Notes under the pieces: generated by a model
What the model saw: only the letters and a program-made list of their open reading frames with translations
What the model was told of the DNA's origin: nothing
Databases searched by the model: none
In this document: piece by piece, positions 19,186 to 28,131 of the stretch
Position numbering within the stretch: the first letter of the stretch is position 1
Layout of the letters: the number at the start of each line of letters is the position of its first letter
Assembly (NCBI RefSeq): GCF_014621695.1
Contig: NZ_CP061281.1
Location: 1,984,001-2,048,000 of the forward strand
Direction of reading: 5' to 3'
Source of the DNA: Streptomyces xanthii
GTDB lineage: Bacteria; Actinomycetota; Actinomycetes; Streptomycetales; Streptomycetaceae
Length of the DNA stretch: 64,000 bases
Made by a program: the position numbers and the translations under genes

Positions 19186-20073
19186 TCAGCGGGTGAGTAC
19201 GTGTGCGGTCGCGGGGGTCTCGGCGCGGAGCACCGCGGCGGCCTGGTGGGCGAGGGCGGCGATGAGCCGGGCCGGCAGCCAGCCCGGGCCCAGCAGGGCG
19301 GCCGCCTGCTCCGGCACCCCGAACCCCGCGTCGCCTCCATGTCCCGGACCAGGCGCCAATTCCTGGACGACCTCGGCGAGTTGAGGGCGCTGCGCAGGGT
19401 CGCGCGAGAGACAGCGCGCGACGGTGGGCCGCAGCCAGGAAGGCAGTTCGTCGCGCTCGGGCATGGTGCTGCCCGTCGCGGCGTACGCGAGGGTCGCGCC
19501 CAGGGCGTACACGTCCCCGAGCGGCCTGGGCATGCCACCGCTCGCCTGCTCCGGCGCCAGCACGCTCGCGTCGACCCCCACCAGACCGCGCCGCTCCACC
19601 CCGTCCGGAGCGGCAGCCCGAACGGCGCCGAAGCCGGTGAGGCGGGGGCCGTCGTGGGCGAGGAGTACGGCGGCGGGCGACACCCCGGCGTGCGTGAGGC
19701 TCTGCCCGTGGATCACGGAGAGCGTCTCGGCGAGGGCGACGGCGAGGGCGCGGACGGTGCGCTCGGGGAGGGGGCCGCCGAGGACGCCCAGGGCGGTGGG
19801 CAGAGGCAGCACCGGCACGTAGGGGCTCGCGTGCCAGGCCCCCTGCCCCGGCCCGGCCAACTCGACCGCCGGCAACACCCAACTCCCCAGCAGGTACCGA
19901 GAGGCATCGGCTTCGGCCATGAAGCGGTGGGGGTCGGTGGTGGGGTGGGGGGTGCTGAGGATGACGGTGCGGGTGGCGTCGGGGGTGCGGGCGATGTGGC
20001 GGAGGGCGGGAGCGGTACGAGCACTCCGGGCGTCCAGGCTGGTCAGGGAGACGTATGGAAGCGCGCCGTACAT
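19186..20073 (-). CDS. Pseudokinase (kinase fold lacking catalytic residues)
   Basis: 295 aa. The C-lobe pattern of PknB-type kinases is clear: LAETLSVIH, APEQAS (about 173), GDVYALGATLAYAATG, RCLSRDPAQRP. The catalytic loop HRDLKPxN is replaced by HAGVSPAA (about 128-135), the magnesium DFG by GFG (147-149), and no clear glycine loop or VAIK lysine is seen. It has no membrane helix. It lies directly upstream of an active-looking kinase and could be its allosteric partner or a scaffold. The reading frame is intact, which argues against a decaying gene. Confidence 0.75.
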   Translation of the reverse strand: MYGALPYVSLTSLDARSARTAPALRHIARTPDATRTVILSTPHPTTDPHRFMAEADASRYLLGSWVLPAVELAGPGQGAWHASPYVPVLPLPTALGVLGGPLPERTVRALAVALAETLSVIHGQSLTHAGVSPAAVLLAHDGPRLTGFGAVRAAAPDGVERRGLVGVDASVLAPEQASGGMPRPLGDVYALGATLAYAATGSTMPERDELPSWLRPTVARCLSRDPAQRPQLAEVVQELAPGPGHGGDAGFGVPEQAAALLGPGWLPARLIAALAHQAAAVLRAETPATAHVLTR

Positions 20074-20207
20074 GTCCGATGATCCCCCTCCGACTCCCTG
20101 CCCTGCAGGGTATCGGGTGGTCGACGGGGTCGGCCGGGCAGTGCCGGAAGCCTGGTCAGCAGGACATCACCCGAGCCTGCCGGCATCACAGTCGGGGGCG
20201 ATACGCC

Positions 20208-21650
20208 CTAATCGGCTGCACTGACGGCATAGGCCAGCCATTGAGCGTCGGGCAGTGATCTCTTCCCGGTCCCCTTGAACTCCTGGTGCCCGATGATCAG
20301 GCGGCCATCCTGGACGGCGACCTCAGCCCCGTCCCCCTTCACTTCGGCCGGAATCGTGAAATAGAAGTATGGGCTCTGCTTTCCGGTCTTCGGATCGAGG
20401 CTGATCAGGGAGTTCGGAGCAAACGTATCCGTCCCGAATTTCATGGCGAGCAGCCGGTTACCGCTCATTCGAATCGGCGAAATCTGCTGGTCAGGCCCTG
20501 CATCGAATTTCACACCGGAGCGTCCGGTCTTCAAGTCGAATGCCACAACCCAGTTGGTGGTGTTACCGAGCTGCTCGCTGGCTTCACCGCTGGTCACGAA
20601 GACCTGACTCTTTGAGACCACTGCTCCATCACACCGGTCGACCCGATCAGGATTGCACTCGACCTTGTAGTGGTTCCCCTCCATGCGGATGTTCGTCAGC
20701 AGGGATCCCTGATCACTGAGGGAGAGAAGGTTCGTCACCGCAAAGTCGCCGGCTTCCACCGCCACGACGGCCGGATCGCTCGAGAGGAAGTAGGCGAATT
20801 TAACCCCTGGGGCGACCCTGTAGGTCCACTTGATCTTTCCGGTCCGCGGGTCGAGTTTGTGCACCAGGAAGTGGTCCTGCCGCTCCTTCTTTTCGAAGCA
20901 GTCCTGACGCAGAAGCAGCGCGCGCCCGCCGGAGAACCCGCCGTCCTTGCACTTCTCGGTTCGCTCCCGCTTCCACAGCGTCTGCCCGTTCGCCATGTCG
21001 AGCCCGGCGGAACCCCTGGACCATGAAGTGACAACGACGCCTCGCGTCATCGTCATTGTCGTGGCCTCCTCGAACACCCCCTGCGTGACGGGAATCTTGA
21101 CCTGCCAGAGCTTCTCTCCAGTGGCGACCCTGAACATCATCACTTGGTTGCACTGGTGATCGCCGGCCGGATCCGTGAACGCTATGGCGGCACGACCATC
21201 GTTGGTCATATCAGGAGATACGGCGCAGATATCGCCTTTGAGTTGAGTGGTCCACGCGTTGGAGCCGTCGTCGATGTTCACAGCGACCAGGCTCGAGGCC
21301 TTCCCCTTGGCCAGAATCTTGTCCGTGGCCCACATCCCGGGCGCGATGAGAGTTTTTCCGGGCGCCAGTTCCTGCTCGACCACCGCGCCTTCGACGTGCC
21401 CGGCGCCGCCCTGCTTGGGCAGCTTCTCGACGGTCTCCCGAAGGTCGTCGGGTGCACCGGACCCCCCGCCTTGGCTGGCGACTTTTGGGGCCGCCTTCTC
21501 CGAACTCGGCCACACCACCCATGCGACCAGCCCCAGCACCAGGGCGAGCACGACAGCCGAACCACCCAGGTACAGCGCCTTGCGTTTCGCACGCGCATCA
21601 GCGGCCTGTCTCGACTGCGTGAACGGCGAGGGCGGCGGCCCGAACGTCAT
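20208..21650 (-). CDS. Membrane-anchored PQQ-type beta-propeller protein
   Basis: 480 aa. A short cytoplasmic head (MTFGPPPSPF..., with an Ala/Arg/Lys stretch) leads to one helix (about 27-48, LGGSAVVLALVLGLVAWVVW). The exported remainder has PQQ-like blades (GEKLWQVKIP, NGQTLWKRER, TGKIKWTYRV). It resembles the extracytoplasmic halves of the two kinases but has no kinase. It follows the esxA terminator on the same strand. Possibly a sensor or scaffold near the secretion machine (inference). Confidence 0.8.
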   Translation of the reverse strand: MTFGPPPSPFTQSRQAADARAKRKALYLGGSAVVLALVLGLVAWVVWPSSEKAAPKVASQGGGSGAPDDLRETVEKLPKQGGAGHVEGAVVEQELAPGKTLIAPGMWATDKILAKGKASSLVAVNIDDGSNAWTTQLKGDICAVSPDMTNDGRAAIAFTDPAGDHQCNQVMMFRVATGEKLWQVKIPVTQGVFEEATTMTMTRGVVVTSWSRGSAGLDMANGQTLWKRERTEKCKDGGFSGGRALLLRQDCFEKKERQDHFLVHKLDPRTGKIKWTYRVAPGVKFAYFLSSDPAVVAVEAGDFAVTNLLSLSDQGSLLTNIRMEGNHYKVECNPDRVDRCDGAVVSKSQVFVTSGEASEQLGNTTNWVVAFDLKTGRSGVKFDAGPDQQISPIRMSGNRLLAMKFGTDTFAPNSLISLDPKTGKQSPYFYFTIPAEVKGDGAEVAVQDGRLIIGHQEFKGTGKRSLPDAQWLAYAVSAAD

Positions 21651-21737
21651 TCTCTTTACCTTTCGGTCTCAAACATCACGGATTGCCGGACGCTTCGCGG
21701 TCACGTCACGAGACACGCAAGCAGCACAACAACACAA

Positions 21738-21774
21738 TGCAGGGCGGACGCCTCCCGCGCGCGTCCGCCCTGCA
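21738..21774 (-). terminator. Terminator after esxA
   Basis: TGCAGGGCGGACGC (21738-21751) pairs perfectly with 21761-21774 over a 9-nt loop. It separates esxB-esxA from the beta-propeller gene and would let esxBA be expressed at a different level. Confidence 0.85.
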
Positions 21775-21800
21775 ATGAACTGCCTGTATTGCTCGGCTGC

Positions 21801-22100
21801 TTACTCGAAGTAGCTGGCAGCCTTCTTGTCGCCACCCATGTAGTCGCCACCGGACTGACCGACGACGTGACCGATCTGAGTCAGCGCCGTGTGGATGTCA
21901 TTGGCTTCCTTGTCCCACTTCTGCAGCTTGGTACCGAAGGTGCCCTGAGCCTCACCGGCCCAGTACTCGCGGCTCTTCACCACAAGCTGGCGCAGCTCTG
22001 CCAGGTCTGCCTCAAGAGCCTTCGCCTCGTTGCCGAGCTGCGTCGCCGCCTGGTCGAGTCCGTCGTAGGTTACGAGCAGCCCGTCACCGTTACCGGCCAT
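21801..22100 (-). CDS. esxA: WXG100 secretion substrate EsxA
   Basis: 99 aa, the standard WXG100 size. The helix-turn motif is WAG in SREYWAGEAQG (about 46-48). A C-terminal YMGGD fits the YxxxD/E type VII export signal. It lies 65 bp downstream of a second WXG100 gene, so the two should form the secreted heterodimer. In S. coelicolor EsxA/EsxB are secreted and affect sporulation (established). Which of the pair is called A or B is by convention. Confidence 0.9.
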   Translation of the reverse strand: MAGNGDGLLVTYDGLDQAATQLGNEAKALEADLAELRQLVVKSREYWAGEAQGTFGTKLQKWDKEANDIHTALTQIGHVVGQSGGDYMGGDKKAASYFE

Positions 22101-22165
22101 GTCCTTCTACCTCGTCTCGCTCGTGATGCTGTTTCGACGTGTTCCGATGCCGTGTGCTCCGCAGC

Positions 22166-22498
22166 TCAGTAGCTGCTGAGCGAAGAGGCGCCGTCCGTCA
22201 CGGAAATCTTGTCCACCGAAGCACGAACGTCGTCTTCGGTGGTGTCCTTGAGGTTGCGCGTCTTCGTCATCGCGTCGATGACATCGGCCAGGATCTTGCC
22301 GATGTTCTGCAGAGACTCGTTGATCTCGAACTGCTTCTTGTCGAAGGCAGCCTTACCGATGCCCTTCCACTGGCCCTCAAGGCCGTCAATGACGCCTTGC
22401 AGGTTGTGGACGCGCTTGCGGATGCCCTCGTACTTCTCAGACATCTGCTTCTGCAGTGAGATTACTTGCTGGTCTTCGAGCTTCTGCTGGTTGGCCAT
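22166..22498 (-). CDS. esxB: WXG100 secretion substrate EsxB
   Basis: 110 aa, ATG with AGGAG just upstream. The motif is WKG in LEGQWKGIGKAAF (about 44-46), between two amphipathic helices. No YxxxD is seen at the C-terminus, so export probably relies on the EsxA partner. First gene of the esxBA pair. Confidence 0.9.
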   Translation of the reverse strand: MANQQKLEDQQVISLQKQMSEKYEGIRKRVHNLQGVIDGLEGQWKGIGKAAFDKKQFEINESLQNIGKILADVIDAMTKTRNLKDTTEDDVRASVDKISVTDGASSLSSY

Positions 22499-22618
22499 GC
22501 CGCTCCTGCCCTTCTTGGTCTGGCGCTGCTTGCAATTGTTGTGGCCCAGGCCCGCTCGGGGCCCAGCCGTTCCCCCGTGGTCCGCCCAAGAAACGCAGGG
22601 ACCCCACGGTTGAAAGTC

Positions 22619-23908
22619 CTATTGACCGCGTCGCGCCCGGAGTACGGCGAAACCGCCGCCGCCGATCACGATGACTGCCGCGACCGCACCGAGCGCAATC
22701 CACAACGTGTTGTTGTCGCTTGAGGATTCCGCTTCCGATCCTGCCGCCTCCGCCGGGACTTCTGAAGCCTTCTGCGTGGGCTGTGACGAGCCTGATGCAG
22801 AAGCGGAGGGCTTGGCGCCGTTCGACTTCTCGGTGGTCTTTGCGGGGCCCCCGTTCTCCTTGGAGAGCGGGTCCGTGTCGGCCGGGCCGGGGTTGTAGTC
22901 CGGGTTCTCCAGAACCACCCGCGGGCGGATGATGCCGTAGCCCAGGTACTTGCTCGGGTCGCTCTTCTTCCACTTGCGGCCGGCCGTGTCGATCAGCGAA
23001 CGCAGGACCTGGTTCGCCGTCCAGTCGGGGTGAGCGGACCAGATCAGGGCGGCGGCACCGGAGGCGACGGCCGTCGCCGAACTGGTACCGCCGTCACGCA
23101 TGCAGTACGCCTTGAAAGACTCGTCACACCAGCCCGGGACGCTGATACCCGGAGCGGCCAGGTCTACGTAATTGCCGTACGAGGAAGTCTTCGAGACCGT
23201 GCCGCTCTGGTCGACGGAGCCCACGCCGACCGCGTACGGGTACGCGGCCGGGTAGTCGATGTGCCCCGACCGCACACCCTCGTTTCCGACGGCCACCATC
23301 ATCAGTTTGCCCTTGGAGGCCGCGTACTTGAGCGCCGCTTCAATGTCAGGGTCGATGAATTCCGAGCCGATGGACATGTTGAGGATCTTGGCGTCGGAGT
23401 CCGCAGCGGCACGGATCGCCACGGCCGGCTCCGCCGTCTTGGCCAGTTCGCCCTTGTCCTTGAGGTCCTTCATCTGAATCCGGTACGGAAGGATCTTCGC
23501 GTCGGGCGCGAGACCCTTCACGCCGCCGCCGGCACCCGTTCCGGCGATGAGCTCAGCCATCGAGGTGCCGTGGCCGCTGAAGTCCTGAGTCGCATGGTAC
23601 GACACCGACTTGGCGACCTCGCTCGTCAGCACCTGCCCCTTGAGGGACGAGGTCTGCGAGTTGACACCCGAGTCGATGACCGCGACCTTGACGCCCTTAC
23701 CTGTGCTGACCTTCCACATCTGATCGGTCTGCATCGCGTCCAGGTACCACTGCTTCGACTGAGCGTCGAACGCCGTCGCGTTGGGAGCGAACCCGACGCC
23801 CATGACAGCCAGCGCACCGACGACCGCCCCGACCGAACGCACACGTCTTACCCCGCGCGCCCGGCCCATCGGGGAACGGTCGGCTCGTCGGCTGATCCCT
23901 GACTTCAT
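22619..23908 (-). CDS. mycP: Mycosin-type subtilisin protease MycP (1)
   Basis: 429 aa. Signal sequence at the N-terminus (VGAVVGALAVMGVGFAPNATA). Subtilase triad: Asp about 79 (AVIDSG), His about 113 (GHGTSMAEL), Ser about 276 (GGTSSATA). A Ser/Pro/Ala-rich linker leads to a C-terminal membrane helix (WIALGAVAAVIVIGGGGFAVL) and basic tail, the mycosin layout. Mycosins are needed for ESX complex stability. It sits between the esxBA genes and two ESX-substrate-like genes on the same strand. Confidence 0.92.
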   Translation of the reverse strand: MKSGISRRADRSPMGRARGVRRVRSVGAVVGALAVMGVGFAPNATAFDAQSKQWYLDAMQTDQMWKVSTGKGVKVAVIDSGVNSQTSSLKGQVLTSEVAKSVSYHATQDFSGHGTSMAELIAGTGAGGGVKGLAPDAKILPYRIQMKDLKDKGELAKTAEPAVAIRAAADSDAKILNMSIGSEFIDPDIEAALKYAASKGKLMMVAVGNEGVRSGHIDYPAAYPYAVGVGSVDQSGTVSKTSSYGNYVDLAAPGISVPGWCDESFKAYCMRDGGTSSATAVASGAAALIWSAHPDWTANQVLRSLIDTAGRKWKKSDPSKYLGYGIIRPRVVLENPDYNPGPADTDPLSKENGGPAKTTEKSNGAKPSASASGSSQPTQKASEVPAEAAGSEAESSSDNNTLWIALGAVAAVIVIGGGGFAVLRARRGQ

Positions 23909-23935
23909 GCTGCTGGCTGTCCTCGTCGCTCGGCT

Positions 23936-25681
23936 TCAGTTGACGACCGGCGGCACATCGCGCCGGTCGGCGGGCAGGTGGGTGTTCGGGTCCTCGACCA
24001 CGTAGTCGGGCCGCTCGGACGTCTCGGTCTCTTCTTCCTTGGGCTTGCGGTTCTTGCCGGCGCCGCCGACCAGGCCCGCACCACCGCGAGTGGCCGCGGC
24101 GTTGCGACCGGCGCCGCCACGTGCGGGGCCGCTGGCCGTCGAGCCCTGAGCACCGAAGACGCCCCGCTGTCCGACACGACCGGCCGTCGAGCGGCCGTTT
24201 GTACCGGCACCCTCCGTGCCGATCACCGAACCGCGCGGAATCCGCGAACCGCCCTGGTTCGTGGTGCCCGCGCGACCCGTCGGGGTCTGGCGACCGCCCA
24301 CGACGCCGGTGGAACGGCCGACTCCCTTGCCGCCACCAGTACCCGGTGCCGTCGGCTTGTTGGTGGGACGCGCGGTCCCGCCGGTGATCGCGCGGCCGGA
24401 CGGCGGCGTGCCCTTGCCCGGGGCGCCCGCGGAGCGACCCGTCGAGGTCGAGCGCCCCATCTCGGTGCTACCGCCGCCACGCCCCATGGAGCGCTGCTGG
24501 GACGTGCCCGCGGGTCCGCTGGTGCGGCCCTGACCCGTTCGGCTCTGGCCAGGTCCCTGACTCGTCAGGGGGTTGCGCGTAGCGCCCGGGCCGGTGGTGC
24601 GGCCGGTCGCGGTGGGCGGGAACTGCGGGACGTAACCGGGTCCCGAAGGGCCGGTGGGTGTCGGCGCGTTGGGAATGTTCGTGGGACCGGTCGTCGTCGG
24701 AGGCGGCGTGTTGGTGGTCGGCCTCGGCAGCGTGTCGACGCTGTCGATCTCCGTGCCCACGGGACGGTCCGGGACGGTGATGCTGCCGTCCACGTCACCC
24801 GGAGGCACGGTCGGCTTGACGGTCCCGTCGCTCCGAGGCGGCGTCGCCGTCAGGTCGTCCGGCACCCGACGCGTCCCACCGGTCTGGTCGCCGACGGAAC
24901 CGGAGTCGCCGGTCCTGCCGCCACCGTCGTCGCTCCAGCGACGACCGATCGTCGGCTGCGGCTTCGGCACACCCACGTTCGGCATCGTCTCAAGCTTCGG
25001 CGGCGACTCCTGCAGCGTCTGGAGCTGCTCCGTCGACACCGCGTAGTACGAGGACAGGCGATTCATCTGGTTGATCGCCTCTTGGCGGTGCTTCTCGACC
25101 TTGACCGCCGCCGCGTACTTGTCGTTGCTGTCCACCTGCTTGGCAGCCGGGTAGTCGGACGGCTTCATCTTCTGCTCGTCCGCCGGGCGTTCGTCACGGG
25201 GCGGCATGGCGCCCCGGACAGAGGACAGGCCCATCGAGGCGGCCGAGAGCTGGTCACCCGCGGTGCCCGCGTACTTGCCGAGGTCCTCGGCGTACGTCAC
25301 GAGCTTCGCGCCCCACTTGCGGAAGCTGTCGCCGGACTCACCGACCCAGTGGACCTTGGTGATGTGGCCGTCGAGCTCGGACGCGGCCTTCTTGATCGCG
25401 TCGCGTGCGTCCCACAGTGCCGATCCGGAGGTCTCGAGGTCCTCCGGGTTGGTCGCATCGACCATGTCGAGCATCTGGTTCAGCGTGATGTCGGAGCGCT
25501 CGAAGTTGGACTTCCGGCCGTCGAGCGCCTGCCCGACAGGTGTCACGTCGATGACGGAGCGGAAGATCCCGTTGATCCAGTGGCCGCCCTTGTTGTTGTC
25601 CTCGACGTCGTGCGCGAAGTCGGTGAAGGTGTTCTGCTGAGACACCCGCTCGCGGTCTGCGTCGTGCTTGTGGTCCGTCAT
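23936..25681 (-). CDS. Large ESX-substrate-like protein with Gly/Thr/Arg-rich tail
   Basis: 581 aa. Residues 1-240 are helical with a WXG turn (HWVGESGDSFRKWG, about 110-123) and resemble EspB/PPE-type substrates. From about 250 on the chain is low-complexity and rich in Pro, Gly, Thr, Ser and Arg, with recurring GRSTG, TGRT and GRAG-type pieces. It is likely disordered and exposed once exported. It starts 2 bp after the stop of the next small gene and precedes mycP, so all three are probably one operon. Function unknown. Confidence 0.75.
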   Translation of the reverse strand: MTDHKHDADRERVSQQNTFTDFAHDVEDNNKGGHWINGIFRSVIDVTPVGQALDGRKSNFERSDITLNQMLDMVDATNPEDLETSGSALWDARDAIKKAASELDGHITKVHWVGESGDSFRKWGAKLVTYAEDLGKYAGTAGDQLSAASMGLSSVRGAMPPRDERPADEQKMKPSDYPAAKQVDSNDKYAAAVKVEKHRQEAINQMNRLSSYYAVSTEQLQTLQESPPKLETMPNVGVPKPQPTIGRRWSDDGGGRTGDSGSVGDQTGGTRRVPDDLTATPPRSDGTVKPTVPPGDVDGSITVPDRPVGTEIDSVDTLPRPTTNTPPPTTTGPTNIPNAPTPTGPSGPGYVPQFPPTATGRTTGPGATRNPLTSQGPGQSRTGQGRTSGPAGTSQQRSMGRGGGSTEMGRSTSTGRSAGAPGKGTPPSGRAITGGTARPTNKPTAPGTGGGKGVGRSTGVVGGRQTPTGRAGTTNQGGSRIPRGSVIGTEGAGTNGRSTAGRVGQRGVFGAQGSTASGPARGGAGRNAAATRGGAGLVGGAGKNRKPKEEETETSERPDYVVEDPNTHLPADRRDVPPVVN

Positions 25682-25683
25682 GG

Positions 25684-26145
25684 TCAGAACCCACCGCCCT
25701 TCGTCGCGTCGTTGGTGCGCTTCGTGCCCTCTCGCTGCGCTTCCTGGGTCCGCTGGAGCTGGTCGACCTCGGTCTGGATCGCCCAGAAGCGCCGCCGCTG
25801 GTCCTCTTCCAGGTTGTCGAAGCCCCGGTGGGCGCCCTGCACGGCGATGCCGATCGCCTCGATCTGCAGGTTGAGCGTCTTGGAGAGCGTGACAAGCTCG
25901 CGGTGCACCGCGTGGTACTGCTTGAACAGGTCCTCGGCCTCAGGGAAGGCGAGCGCGCCCTCGTTGTGCAGCGACGACTTGTTGATCGTCTGCGCGCCCA
26001 CCTTGTTCGGGTTGCCGGCGGATGCGTCCAGGTCACTGAGCACCGTGTTGACGCGCTTCTGGAACGTCGTCAGTGCTTCGCTCGTGACCTCAAGGTTCGC
26101 CGCCCTCGTCGCTGAGGGCCCTCCCACCATGTCTGCTGGAAGCAC
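25684..26145 (-). CDS. Small helical ESX-associated protein
   Basis: 153 aa from a GTG; GGAGG 8 nt upstream supports this start over the ATG at 26130. Predicted almost entirely helical with heptad-like spacing, and no signal peptide or membrane segment. It is tightly coupled (2-bp gap) to the large substrate-like gene, as PE genes are to PPE genes, and may be its dimer partner (inference). First gene of a leftward operon. Confidence 0.65.
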   Translation of the reverse strand: MLPADMVGGPSATRAANLEVTSEALTTFQKRVNTVLSDLDASAGNPNKVGAQTINKSSLHNEGALAFPEAEDLFKQYHAVHRELVTLSKTLNLQIEAIGIAVQGAHRGFDNLEEDQRRRFWAIQTEVDQLQRTQEAQREGTKRTNDATKGGGF

Positions 26146-26688
26146 GACGCCTTCCTCCCCGTTTCCCCGTAGGCCGTCTCCGTCGAGACAGGCCGTCCAC
26201 CCTGAACTGCTTCACCGCGCGATGGCAAAGTTGGTCACGCCATACAACGCCTTGACCACTGTAGTCACCCGGCACTTCCACTCCAACCGAGCTTCTGCGA
26301 TAACTCCGTCACGAGACTGCATCAAGAGCTCCTACTTTCCGGGCCAATTCGGACAACTCTGCTCGCGTGAAGCAACACTCACCCACGACAGGTGCGCAGT
26401 TCCGGGGCCGATCGGGCCCTACCCCGGGGCCCTCGTTCGACGTATCAGTGGGAATGTGGCCAATCTCGTACGGATGAATTCAGACACCCGACAGAACCCA
26501 CCCCGAACTCTTCACGAAGTGGCCACAAATGCCATGAGTGCGTCCGCACACGCGGCACCTGCAAACTCTGGCGCCGGAAATCCGGTCGGAACGGTCGGCG
26601 GCCTGCGCGTACGCTGCGGGCCGGCCGTGAGGGCCGGCGGTACGGGCTGGCCGGCCAGCGAGCACCGTTCCTACGCCATGGAGGCACC
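26146..26688. promoter_or_regulatory. Divergent intergenic region
   Basis: 543 bp between the ESX-type operon reading left and the phosphotransferase gene reading right. The left half is less GC-rich than its surroundings. A 14-bp palindrome GCTGGCCGGCCAGC (26646-26659) lies 30 bp before the phosphotransferase start. No gene is supported here. Confidence 0.5.
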
Positions 26689-27738
26689 GTGACACGAGAC
26701 CAGCCGCCGTTCGGGGAAGCGCTGCGGGCAGAGCTGGGGGTGCCGGTGGAGAGCGTGGTGCTGGAGAGCAGTCCGCGGTCGCGGGTGTGGCGGGTCGAGC
26801 TCGAGTCCGGGGTGCCGGTCGTGGTCAAGCAGCTCATCGCCGGGCCGGAGGCGGCGGATCGGTACGCGCGTGAGGTGGCGGCACTGCAGATCGCCGGGCG
26901 GGCTCAAGTGGCCGTAGCGCCGAAGGCATTGGGTGTCCAACCCGGCCAGTTGGTCGTGGTGTTGGAGCATCTTGAGCATCGGCCGCCCGCCGAGGACTGG
27001 ATCGTGGGGTACGCGGAGTCCCTGGCCCATCTGCATGCCACCGCGCGCGCCTCGGACGCCGGCGGCTCCCTGCCACGGTGGTCGGCCCCCGGTGAGGCGG
27101 ACGTCGCCGCCTTTCTGCGGCTGGCCGGGGCGCTCGAGGTCCCGGCCGGCGACGAGGTCGCCGTCGAGCTCCGTGCCCTCGTCGAGCGGCTTGAGGAGGC
27201 TCCGGGGACGGCGCTTCTGCATGGCGACCCCTGCCCCGGCAACGACCTCCACACCCCCGACGGGGTCCGGTTCATCGACTTCGAACAGGCCTCGCTGGGC
27301 AGCGGGTTGATGGAGCTGGCCTATCTGCGGATCGGGTTTCCGACGTGCTGGTGCGTGACGCGGGCGTCGGACGCGCTGTTGGCGCGGGCGGAGTCGGCGT
27401 ACCTGTCGGCCTGGCGCGACGCCACCGGTACCGATCCGGCCGAGGACGTCGAGGCGGCGCTGGTCGACGCGTGTGCCGGGTGGGTCCTGCGGGGTGACGC
27501 GCTGGTGCAGCGGGCGGAGCGCGGGGTGACCGACCAGTTGGCTCGGGTGGTGGAGGAGGACTGGGAGTGGGGGACGGTGACGGCTCGCCGGCGGCTCGCT
27601 CATCGGCTGGGGGTCGTTGCGGAATCGGCTTGCGGGCAGGGGCCGTTGAAGCGAACGGCTGAGCTCTGTGGGCGCATGCGCGCCGCCGCGCTCACCCGCT
27701 GGCCCGACCTCGCCCCTGTGCCCGTTCGGCGCCCCTGA
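26689..27738 (+). CDS. Aminoglycoside phosphotransferase-fold kinase
   Basis: 349 aa from a GTG with GGAGG 4 nt upstream. Kinase-like fold: VVVKQL lysine, catalytic loop LLHGDPCPGNDL (HGD about 178-180, Asn about 185) and metal-binding IDFE (about 196). The family phosphorylates small molecules such as aminoglycosides, choline or sugars; the substrate cannot be told. It lies between T7SS genes but points away from them. Its 3' end overlaps the convergent gene by 47 bp. Confidence 0.8.
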   Translation: MTRDQPPFGEALRAELGVPVESVVLESSPRSRVWRVELESGVPVVVKQLIAGPEAADRYAREVAALQIAGRAQVAVAPKALGVQPGQLVVVLEHLEHRPPAEDWIVGYAESLAHLHATARASDAGGSLPRWSAPGEADVAAFLRLAGALEVPAGDEVAVELRALVERLEEAPGTALLHGDPCPGNDLHTPDGVRFIDFEQASLGSGLMELAYLRIGFPTCWCVTRASDALLARAESAYLSAWRDATGTDPAEDVEAALVDACAGWVLRGDALVQRAERGVTDQLARVVEEDWEWGTVTARRRLAHRLGVVAESACGQGPLKRTAELCGRMRAAALTRWPDLAPVPVRRP

Positions 27739-28099
27739 GGACGTACCGGCCGCCCGCGGCCCGCTCCCGTTCGATCTCGTCCCGCAGGTCGGCGAGGTGG
27801 CGCCGGGCCGCGGCCTGCTGCTCGGAGCGTTCGTCCGGCGAGAGCAGCTCGTACTCGCGCAAGCCTCGCGTCATGCGCTCGCCGAGCGCCTCCGCGTAGG
27901 CCGGGATCCGTGCGGCCTCCCGCAACCCGACACGGCCGCGGAGTACTTCACGCGCCATCTCGCGGAGGGGATCGTCGGGCGCCCTCTCGTCGGCAAGGCG
28001 CTGGAGGGAGGCGCGCAGGGCGCGGGCTCGGGCCTGGTCGCCGCCGGTGAGATCCATAAGATCCCGGTCCTGGACGACATCGCGGTGATCTTTGTTCAT
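27692..28099 (-). CDS. Cassette 1 gene A: small charged helical protein
   Basis: 135 aa. ATG at 28099 chosen by similarity to the second copy. The chain is highly charged and helical: DLTGGDQARARALRASLQRL, MAREVLRGRVGLREAARIP, LSPDERSEQQAAARRHLADL. The protein at 29758-30120 shares most of this. No signal or membrane helix. It is the last gene of the leftward C-B-A trio and may bind or chaperone the gene B product (inference). Family not recognised. Confidence 0.65.
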   Translation of the reverse strand: MNKDHRDVVQDRDLMDLTGGDQARARALRASLQRLADERAPDDPLREMAREVLRGRVGLREAARIPAYAEALGERMTRGLREYELLSPDERSEQQAAARRHLADLRDEIERERAAGGRYVLRGAERAQGRGRASG

Positions 28100-28131
28100 T
28101 GCACGTGGCCCTTCAGGAGGAGCCGGCGGAG

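Noticed and set aside
26392..26688. Long N-terminal extension of the phosphotransferase
   Set aside because: The upstream 99 codons have no coding character, while GTG at 26689 has a good GGAGG.
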